Below are positions 6,419 to 11,354 of a stretch of DNA of 11,354 nt, one piece after another. The notes below the pieces were generated by a model. That model saw nothing but the letters and a program-made list of their open reading frames with translations. It had not been told where the DNA came from and made no database searches. The translations under genes were made by a program, and so were the position numbers. The DNA is from Huintestinicola sp050874005 (GTDB lineage: Bacteria; Bacillota; Clostridia; Oscillospirales; Ruminococcaceae). The stretch lies in NCBI RefSeq assembly GCF_050874005.1, contig NZ_JBNMJV010000061.1, forward strand, positions 1-11,354, written 5' to 3'. Every line of letters starts with the position of its first letter. Position 1 is the first letter of the stretch.

Positions 6419-6480
6419 GACATTTTGCAAAACCATTTTCATTTGCTGCACTGTAACCTTTATTAAAGCGAATTTTAGCA
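6389..6480. repeat. Possible dispersed-repeat remnant at the 3' end of the glycosyltransferase gene
   Basis: A perfect hairpin GCGGGT-GACG-ACCCGC (6389-6404) overlaps the last codons of the glycosyltransferase gene and is followed by an AT-rich stretch with no gene. Read on the minus strand it encodes a frame containing NEIAAGRHPPTQ, a string I recall from many spurious short proteins in Ruminococcus genomes. That memory is the only support for a dispersed repeat; nothing else in the window matches it. Confidence 0.3.
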
Positions 6481-6485
6481 CACAT

Positions 6486-6527
6486 AACAAAAACTCCCCG
6501 TTCGATGTTAATGCACGAACGGGGAGT
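6486..6527 (-). terminator. Intrinsic terminator of the HicB-type gene
   Basis: ACTCCCCGTTCG (6493-6504) and CGAACGGGGAGT (6516-6527) form a perfect 12-bp stem with an 11-nt loop. On the minus strand it is followed by TTTTTGTT. It begins 13 nt past the stop of the minus-strand gene. It also lies after the convergent glycosyltransferase gene, but the plus side has no T tract. Confidence 0.9.
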
Positions 6528-6540
6528 AACTTGCAGTATA

Positions 6541-6939
6541 TCAGTTAACATTGAGACGTTCTTTTAAAGCTTCCTGCAAAACTGCCGAGAAGTTGATGTG
6601 TTGAGATTCAGCCATCTCGTTGAGCCAGGAGGGAATGGTCAGAGTTTTCTTAACAGCCTTTTTCTCGTAAAACTTTCGGTATTCTATTGTATCACAGCTG
6701 ATGAGAGTAACAAACTCATCAGAATTTACCGGTATAGAACGTGCGTCCGATGCCTTTGGAATATTTTCGCCTGCCTTTTCCATATCATAAAGGCGAAGGC
6801 ACAGAACATCATTTGCGGCATCCATTCCGTCGATCATATCCTCGCCCTGTGTATAGCAGCTTGGTATATCGGGAAAAGAAATGCTGAAGCCTCCGTCTTT
6901 TTCTTCTGTAAATATCGCAGGATAAACATATTTTGCCAT
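6541..6939 (-). CDS. hicB: HicB-family antitoxin-like protein without an adjacent HicA
   Basis: A 132-aa protein with the two-part HicB architecture. Residues 1-60 match the degraded RNase H-like HicB fold (KYVYPAIFTEEKDGGFSISF, then PDIPSCYTQGEDMIDGMDAA with conserved hydrophobic spacing). Residues 96-130 (KKTLTIPSWLNEMAE, then INFSAVLQEALKERL) look like a ribbon-helix-helix DNA-binding domain. In known systems HicB neutralises the mRNA-cleaving HicA toxin and represses the operon. No small HicA frame, with its double-stranded-RNA-binding-like fold and active His, is seen on either side. The start at 6939 has AGGAGGA (6947-6953) 7 nt upstream; a longer frame starting at 6996 would begin inside the -35 box. 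The promoter holds a perfect palindrome, consistent with autorepression. Likely an orphan or a stand-alone regulator. Confidence 0.85.
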   Translation of the reverse strand: MAKYVYPAIFTEEKDGGFSISFPDIPSCYTQGEDMIDGMDAANDVLCLRLYDMEKAGENIPKASDARSIPVNSDEFVTLISCDTIEYRKFYEKKAVKKTLTIPSWLNEMAESQHINFSAVLQEALKERLNVN

Positions 6940-6967
6940 AATGTATTCCTCCTGTTCTGTTTTATAT

Positions 6968-6996
6968 ATTTTAGCACGTATTATACGTGCCGTCAA
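6968..6996 (-). promoter_or_regulatory. hicB promoter with a 17-bp palindromic operator filling the spacer
   Basis: Minus-strand TTGACG (6991-6996), a 17-nt spacer, TAAAAT (6968-6973). The spacer, 6974-6990, is the perfect palindrome GCACGTATTATACGTGC (8+1+8). Ribbon-helix-helix proteins bind such inverted sites, so bound HicB would cover the promoter. An alternative -10, TATAAT, lies inside the palindrome but lacks a good -35 partner. Transcription would start near 6961, about 22 nt before the ATG. Confidence 0.82.
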
Positions 6997-7021
6997 GTGC
7001 TTTCGAAAAAGTTATAAAATT

Positions 7022-7067
7022 ATAAAAAATCTGCTTCCGACCTATGTGCCGAAAGCAGATTTTTTTA
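7022..7067 (-). terminator. Intrinsic terminator of the glycogen phosphorylase gene
   Basis: ATCTGCTT (7029-7036) pairs with AAGCAGAT (7053-7060), extended by A/T runs on both sides and an imperfect inner CG pairing. On the minus strand it is followed by TTTTTTATAATTTTA. It lies about 15-20 nt past the stop codon and also insulates the downstream hicB promoter. Confidence 0.88.
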
Positions 7068-7080
7068 TCTGTGAATTAAA

Positions 7081-9480
7081 TTACTTAGTAAGCTTCCAGA
7101 TGTTCTTAGCGTACTCGTCAACAGCACGGTCGGCGGAGAATATGCCTGCGCCTGCGATGTTGTGGAGAGACATCTTGTTCCACTTAGCCTTGTCCTTGTA
7201 GCACTCGGAAACGTACTGCTGAGCGGACTGGTAAGCGTCGAAATCTGCAAGTACCATATAGGGATCCTTGAACTTGAGGGTGTCTGCAACTTCCTCGAAT
7301 GTGCAGCCGTTGATGCCGCTGTACATCTTTGCGAGAGCCTTGCGGATGACCTCGTTGTTGTTTACATATTCCTCGGGACGGTAGCCCTGAGCCTTCTTTG
7401 CAAGAACTTCCTCGGTGGTCATACCGAAGATGAATATGTTGTCCTTGCCGACCTGCTCCTTGATCTCAACGTTTGCGCCGTCAAGTGTACCAAGAGTAAG
7501 AGCACCATTGAGCATAAGCTTCATATTGCCTGTACCCGAAGCCTCTGTGCCTGCCAGAGATATCTGCTCGGAAACTTCTGCAGCGGGCATAAGCAGCTCG
7601 GACATTGTTACACGGTAATCCTCAAGGAAGAATACCTGTAATTTCTTGCTGATAACGGGGTTCTTTCTTATTTCCTCGCCCAGAGCCCAGATCATTTTGA
7701 TTATCTGCTTTGCAAGATAGTAGCCGGGAGCAGCCTTAGCCGCAAAGATATAGGTCTTGGGAGTAAATTCCATATCGGGGTTTTCAAGCAGAGCGTTGTA
7801 CTCGGCAATGATGTTCAGAGCATTGAGGTTCTGTCTCTTGTACTCGTGGAGACGCTTTACCTGGACGTCGAAGATAGCGTTTGTGTTGAGGTCTACGCCG
7901 AAATTGCGGTGAACATAATCAGCAAAGCGCTTCTTGTTCTCAAGCTTGATCTTTGCAAGCTGGTCGAGTACCTTTTTGTCGTTTTCATACTTGACAAAGC
8001 TTGAAAGCTCCATTGCGTTCTTCTTGAAGCCGTCGCCGATGGTCTCGGAGAGGAGGTCTGTAAGTCCGGGATTGGACTGGAGGAGCCATCTCCTGTATGC
8101 GATACCGTTGGTAACGTTCTGGAACTTGTGGGGAGTGTAGTTGTATTCGTTGTTAAATACATCGGTCTTGATGATCTCGGAGTGGAGCTTGGAAACGCCG
8201 TTTACGCTGTGAGAAGCGCATACGCAGAGGAGAGCCATATGGATCTGGTTGTTCTGAACGATGGACATTCTGGAAACCTTGTTTCCGTCGCCGAGCCTTT
8301 CCATAAGCTCTGCGCAGTAGCGGCGGTTGATCTCGCAGATGATGTCGTAGATACGGGGAGTGATCTGGCGGACGAGGTTAACGTCCCACTTTTCGAGAGC
8401 TTCAGCCATAACGGTGTGGTTGGTGTAAGCAAAGGTGTTTGTAACGATATACCAGCTCTTGTCCCAGCTGTAGCCGCAGTCGTCGAGAAGGATACGCATA
8501 AGCTCGGGGATAGCAAGAGTGGGGTGAGTGTCGTTGATGTGGATAGCAACCTTTTCGTGGAGGTTGTCGAGAGTGCCGTAAACGGACATATGACGGTTAA
8601 CGATATCGCCTACGGAAGCAGCGCACATAAAATACTGCTGACGGTATCTGAGGCTCTTGCCCTCAAGGTGGTTATCGTTGGGGTAAAGCACCTTGGAGAT
8701 AGCCTGAGCAACGGTGTTCTGACCCAAAGCTCTTGCATAGTCGCCCTGGTTGAACATCTTCATATCGAAGGAGGGCGCCTTTGCCTGCCACAGTCTCAGA
8801 ACGGAAACGCCCTCGCTGTCGTAGCCGGGAACGTACATATCGTAAGGAACTGCAACAACGGTGTTGTAGTTAACGTAGGAAACGTGGTGATACTGCTGAT
8901 CCCAGTATTCCTTCAGCTCGCCGTCGAAGTGAACTTCGATGGACTTGTCTGTCTTGGGAACAAGCCAGCAGTCGCCGCCGGGAAGCCAGTTATCGGGAAG
9001 CTCTGTCTGCCAGCCGTCCTCTATCTTCTGCTTGAAGATGCCGTACTCGTAGCAGATGGAGTAGCCCATTGCGGGATAGCCGTCTGTAGCGAGGCCGTCA
9101 AGGTAGCAGGCAGCAAGTCTGCCGAGACCGCCGTTTCCGAGACCTGCATCAGGCTCGTAATCGTAAATTCTCTCAATGTTAACGTCCCACTTCTTGAGGA
9201 TATCCTCCACCATATCGTTTATTTCAAGGTTGTAAAGGCTGGTCTTGAGGGAACGACCCATAAGGAATTCCATTGAAAGGTAGTAAACTTCCTTTTTGCC
9301 TGCGGAATGGGTCTGGTTTCTGAACTTTCTTCTCTTTGCTCTGAGCAGCTCGACTACAACAGCTGACAGAGCCTTGTAGATCTGGTTATCAGAAGCGTCG
9401 ATGGGAGTTACGTTGAACTCCACCTGAAGCTCCTGTCTGAGTTTTTCTTCAAAATCTTCCTTGTTGATAACAGGTATCAT
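7081..9480 (-). CDS. glgP: Glycogen/starch/maltodextrin phosphorylase
   Basis: A 799-aa GT35 alpha-glucan phosphorylase that releases glucose 1-phosphate from the non-reducing ends of glycogen, starch or maltodextrins using phosphate and pyridoxal phosphate. Signatures: YYLSMEFLMGRSL near 66-78, GNGGLGRLAACYLDG at 115-129, a KRLHEYKRQ segment in the C-terminal half, and the PLP site EASGTGNMKLMLNGA with the cofactor lysine near 654. Length is normal for the bacterial family. The start at 9480 is chosen because AGAAAGGA lies 5 nt upstream; a longer frame from 9582 starts inside the promoter -35 box and lacks an RBS. It has its own promoter (9554-9582), a leader of about 67 nt and its own terminator. 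A cre-like site lies further upstream. No other glycogen genes are present nearby. Cytoplasmic. Confidence 0.97.
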   Translation of the reverse strand: MIPVINKEDFEEKLRQELQVEFNVTPIDASDNQIYKALSAVVVELLRAKRRKFRNQTHSAGKKEVYYLSMEFLMGRSLKTSLYNLEINDMVEDILKKWDVNIERIYDYEPDAGLGNGGLGRLAACYLDGLATDGYPAMGYSICYEYGIFKQKIEDGWQTELPDNWLPGGDCWLVPKTDKSIEVHFDGELKEYWDQQYHHVSYVNYNTVVAVPYDMYVPGYDSEGVSVLRLWQAKAPSFDMKMFNQGDYARALGQNTVAQAISKVLYPNDNHLEGKSLRYRQQYFMCAASVGDIVNRHMSVYGTLDNLHEKVAIHINDTHPTLAIPELMRILLDDCGYSWDKSWYIVTNTFAYTNHTVMAEALEKWDVNLVRQITPRIYDIICEINRRYCAELMERLGDGNKVSRMSIVQNNQIHMALLCVCASHSVNGVSKLHSEIIKTDVFNNEYNYTPHKFQNVTNGIAYRRWLLQSNPGLTDLLSETIGDGFKKNAMELSSFVKYENDKKVLDQLAKIKLENKKRFADYVHRNFGVDLNTNAIFDVQVKRLHEYKRQNLNALNIIAEYNALLENPDMEFTPKTYIFAAKAAPGYYLAKQIIKMIWALGEEIRKNPVISKKLQVFFLEDYRVTMSELLMPAAEVSEQISLAGTEASGTGNMKLMLNGALTLGTLDGANVEIKEQVGKDNIFIFGMTTEEVLAKKAQGYRPEEYVNNNEVIRKALAKMYSGINGCTFEEVADTLKFKDPYMVLADFDAYQSAQQYVSECYKDKAKWNKMSLHNIAGAGIFSADRAVDEYAKNIWKLTK

Positions 9481-9553
9481 ATTTTCCTTTCTCTCCTTCT
9501 CGAAATTATTTGTGGGACCTGAATTATCTAAGTGTAAAAATCTGCTTAAAAAT

Positions 9554-9582
9554 ATTATAAAATATCTGTGCAGTTTTTTCAA
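9554..9582 (-). promoter_or_regulatory. SigA-type promoter of glgP
   Basis: Minus-strand TTGAAA (9577-9582), 17 nt, TATAAT (9554-9559). Transcription would start near 9547, leaving a leader of roughly 67 nt with a GAGAAGGAGAGAAAGGA purine-rich region before the ATG. Confidence 0.82.
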
Positions 9583-9627
9583 TAGGAATATTAGACAAAT
9601 ATTTATTCGACAAATTAAATTAACTGT

Positions 9628-9641
9628 TGTAAACGTTTAAG
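9628..9641. promoter_or_regulatory. cre / LacI-family operator-like site
   Basis: TGTAAACGTTTAAG contains the perfect 10-bp palindrome TAAACGTTTA with the central CG typical of LacI/GalR-family operators, and fits the CcpA cre pattern (TGWAANCGNTNWCA) at all but the last two positions. It lies 46 bp upstream of the glgP -35 box and 52 bp upstream of the divergent chemotaxis gene's -35 box, so it could act on either. At that distance activation or looping is more likely than simple blocking. No LacI-family gene is in the window. Confidence 0.5.
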
Positions 9642-9692
9642 GGGTAATGGAAGCGGTCTTGGGCGGATTTTAAAAAATATGGACCTTTTTGG

Positions 9693-9721
9693 TTGACAAT
9701 GATGTCGGAATATGTTATAAT
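9693..9721 (+). promoter_or_regulatory. Perfect-consensus SigA promoter of the chemotaxis gene
   Basis: TTGACA (9693-9698), 17-nt spacer, TATAAT (9716-9721): all twelve consensus bases and ideal spacing. Chemotaxis genes are often under a flagellar sigma factor, so a housekeeping consensus promoter here is notable. The start would be near 9728, giving a leader of about 41 nt. Confidence 0.85.
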
Positions 9722-9768
9722 AAATTGAAATTTATCCTTCATAATAAACCGTAAAGGCTGTGAATAAT

Positions 9769-11161
9769 ATGACGGAAAAAACTGCTAAGAATAATTCGTT
9801 AACTGTCTCCGACAAGGTCATTAAAACGCATATGCTCTTTATTGCAGGCGTGTGCCTTATTTTCGGAATAGTGAACCTTGTTTCGGGAGCCGCAGCGGCA
9901 GGCGTTGTCACCATTGCAATAGGCGTTATCATTCCTGCGATCGTGATGATACTGAACAAGAAGCTCAGCAATCAGGTCAAGGGAACGATCCTCTCCCAGG
10001 GTCAGCTGCTGGCGATCATCATCATATCCGCCGCTGGCGATCATCATCATATCCGCCGCAAAGCACGAGATGCACGGAATGTTCCCCCTTATGCTGGCAT
10101 CAATGGCTATCGCTTCCGTTTACTATAACCTCCTTAACATCAAGATACATTGGGTGATAATGGATATTGCCGTTATCGGCGCACTGTTTTTCAAGGACTT
10201 TTTCTATCAGGGCGCAGGAATGGAGTTCCTTATCAAGGGCATTATCGGAATGAACATCTGTGCAACGCTCATATGGTATTTTATCGGGCAGAGCATAAAG
10301 TATATAGATCAGTCAAGAACTGCCGAGCAGAAGACCTCGGGGCTTCTCGAGCAGATGAACGAGCAGGTAAGCGGCAACAAGGCTCTTATGGCAAAGCAGG
10401 GGGACGTGGTCGCACGTATCGCTGAGATATCCTCAAGCCTTGACAGCACCGCAGCTCTTATGGAGCAGATATCCTCCTCTCTCAGCGCAGACGCCGAGGA
10501 GCAGGAGGCTACTATCGGAAATATCGTTGCCGATATCGGAAATATCACCGAGCAGGCGCATCTCAGTCTCAGAGAGTCCGAAAGCGCTTCCGAATCCGCA
10601 AGAAAGAGCAATGAGACTCTCTGCGCCAGCAACGAAGAAGTCCGCAATATGGTAAATGCAATGGATGACATTGCAAAGGCTTCACGGGAGATCGAGAGCA
10701 TTATCAAAACCATTGAGGACATTGCATTCCAGACAAATATCCTTGCTCTTAACGCCGCAGTTGAGGCTGCCCGTGCAGGAGACGCAGGCAAGGGCTTTGC
10801 GGTAGTTGCGGACGAGGTAAGAAATCTCGCAAACAAATCCGCCGAGGCAGCAAAGAACACATCTTCCCTCATTGCCGCAAGTATTGAGGCTGTAAAGGGC
10901 GGAACCGTTCTTGCCGAGGGCATTGCCGATAAGATGGGCGACGTTATCCGCATTTCCGAGGACAGCGCAAGACAGTCCGAGGAGATAAAGCGGCTTGCCG
11001 AGAGCCAGACTGCTTCCGCCGAGGCTGTCAAGGTCAAGATGGATCAGATAGCGGAAGTCGTAGCGCAGATATCCCGCACCTCCGAAAGAAGCGCCGACAC
11101 CGCCCGTTCCGTTACCGACGAGGTAAAGAGAATGAACGATATCGTAAAAGAGTTCAACTGA
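9769..11161 (+). pseudogene. Methyl-accepting chemotaxis protein, frame broken by a 25-bp tandem duplication
   Basis: Membrane chemoreceptor that would signal to CheA/CheW. Frame 1 (start ATG 9769, AAAGG at 9753-9757) encodes about 89 correct residues with two to three membrane segments, then shifts and stops at 10128. The rest, read in another frame from before 10070 to 11161, holds three more membrane segments and the cytoplasmic signalling domain with the conserved hairpin tip (IAFQTNILALNAAVEAARAG, then DAGKGFAVVADEVRNLA, about 10720-10830). Deleting one copy of the 25-bp unit at 10008-10057 restores one frame of 455 codons that reads LLAIIIISAAKHEMHGMFPL across the join. The whole protein would have about six membrane segments, no large extracellular sensor and no evident HAMP domain. 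As given the gene makes a truncated product; an internal ATG at 10070 has no good RBS. It may be a switchable gene, a fresh mutation or an assembly error. Confidence 0.9.
10008..10059 (+). repeat. Perfect 25-bp tandem duplication inside the chemotaxis gene
   Basis: The 25-mer beginning GCTGGCGATCATCATCATAT occurs at 10008-10032 and is repeated without gap or mismatch at 10033-10057; identity continues 2 nt into 10058-10059, giving 27 bp of homology. Because 25 is not a multiple of three, two copies shift the reading frame and one copy restores it. The unit itself contains a short ATC repeat. Confidence 0.97.
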
Positions 11162-11178
11162 TAAAGTACATAAAAATC

Positions 11179-11207
11179 AGCCGCCTTTGACTATGCCAAA
11201 GGCGGCT
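11179..11207. terminator. Perfect 11-bp hairpin after the chemotaxis gene
   Basis: AGCCGCCTTTG (11179-11189) and CAAAGGCGGCT (11197-11207) pair perfectly around a 7-nt loop, 17 nt after the stop codon. On the plus side it is followed by CAGCTTGTCG, with no T tract. On the minus side it is followed by GATTTTTATG. It may serve the plus gene inefficiently, or terminate a convergent minus-strand gene lying beyond the window. Confidence 0.7.
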
Positions 11208-11215
11208 CAGCTTGT

Positions 11216-11354
11216 CGATAAAGTGTTTAGTCGAAAAAATTTGCACAAATAAGGTCATAGTAAAAGTTTCGTCCACCTTTTCAAAGGTGGCAGGGGTCAA
11301 GGGGGCGGCGCCCCTTGTCGCCCTTCCGCAATGATAAACAAAGTTTATCTGCGA
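11216..11354. repeat. Structured intergenic repeat element, runs off the window
   Basis: No gene is seen here. The stretch holds a chain of inverted repeats: TCGATAAA with TTTA-G-TCGA (11215-11234), the perfect CCACCTTT-TC-AAAGGTGG (11273-11290), a GC-rich GGGGC-GGC-GCCCC hairpin near 11290-11314, and the perfect GATAAAC-AAA-GTTTATC (11333-11349) with CGCA/TGCG extending its stem. The CACCTTTTCAAAGGTGGCAGG and GGCGGCGCCCC parts resemble a dispersed repeat I associate with Ruminococcus genomes; that is recall, not a search result. The 19-mer at 11216-11234 matches 2314-2332 at 16 of 19 positions. Confidence 0.55.

Noticed and set aside
6940..7080. A search for a HicA toxin next to the HicB gene
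   Set aside because: Neither this interval nor 6419-6540 holds a frame of suitable size with an RBS or HicA-like residues.
8128..9276. A 382-codon open frame on the plus strand
   Set aside because: It is wholly antisense to glgP, has no RBS or promoter, and its Val/Leu/Ala-rich translation is what the opposite strand of a strongly codon-biased gene gives.
7025..9547. A 12-mer (AAAAATCTGCTT) at 7025-7036 and 9536-9547 flanking glgP
   Set aside because: Short and A-rich, one copy is part of the terminator stem; likely chance, with no sign of a mobile-element boundary.
9481..9582. N-terminal extension of glgP by 34 residues
   Set aside because: It begins within the promoter -35 region, has no RBS and does not resemble phosphorylase N-termini; the ATG at 9480 has AGAAAGGA.
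10309..11037. A 242-codon minus-strand open frame
   Set aside because: Antisense to the chemotaxis signalling domain; Ala/Ser-rich low-complexity translation and no start signals.
1..11354. tRNA genes, CRISPR arrays, transposases, integrases or attachment sites
   Set aside because: None seen on either strand; the only tandem repeats are the 25-bp duplication and the GRAEG coding repeat.

Overview
The window looks like chromosomal DNA of a low-to-moderate GC, Gram-positive anaerobe of the Clostridia, most likely a Ruminococcus-like member of the Oscillospiraceae. The pointers are a small (Bacillota/Clostridia-type) SRP RNA, strong AGGAGG-like ribosome binding sites, consensus SigA-type promoters with an exact 17-nt spacer at nearly every transcription unit, a lipoprotein with a possible IseA-like domain, a clostridial-type glycogen phosphorylase, and dispersed GC-rich hairpin repeats of a kind I associate with Ruminococcus genomes. 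The genus assignment is inference.

Layout. 1-142 (minus): 4.5S/small SRP RNA with its own promoter and a self-terminating outer stem. 253-531 (minus): a 92-aa stand-alone version of the C-terminal tail of Rpn/PD-(D/E)XK nucleases, with its own promoter, RBS and GTG start. 690-1967 (plus): secreted lipoprotein, divergently transcribed from it. 2015-2215 (minus): 66-aa hypothetical protein. 2384-3109 (plus): histidine (phosphoglycerate mutase-like) phosphatase ending in a strong terminator. 3245-6418 (plus): a four-gene operon of XRE/AbrB-type regulator, ABC ATPase, ABC-2 permease and MGT/YjiC-like glycosyltransferase, which resembles a compound export/modification cassette. 6541-6939 (minus): HicB-type antitoxin with no visible HicA, whose promoter spacer is a perfect 17-bp palindrome. 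7081-9480 (minus): glycogen/starch phosphorylase. 9769-11161 (plus): a methyl-accepting chemotaxis protein whose reading frame is broken by a perfect 25-bp tandem duplication. 11208-11354: intergenic structured repeat running off the window.

How it fits together. The phosphorylase and chemotaxis genes are divergent and share a 288-bp intergenic region with a cre/LacI-family-like site midway between their promoters, suggesting carbon control of one or both. The XRE-ABC-GT genes are tightly spaced (12 nt, a 4-nt ATGA overlap, 13 nt) behind one consensus promoter. The most notable items are the 25-bp duplication in the chemotaxis gene (a one-step reversible ON/OFF switch, a recent mutation, or an assembly artefact), the orphan HicB with its operator set exactly between -35 and -10, and the free-standing Rpn tail, which resembles the intragenic Rpn antitoxins described in enterobacteria. 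No tRNA, rRNA, CRISPR array, transposase or integrase was seen, and no gene-free stretch exceeds 300 bases.
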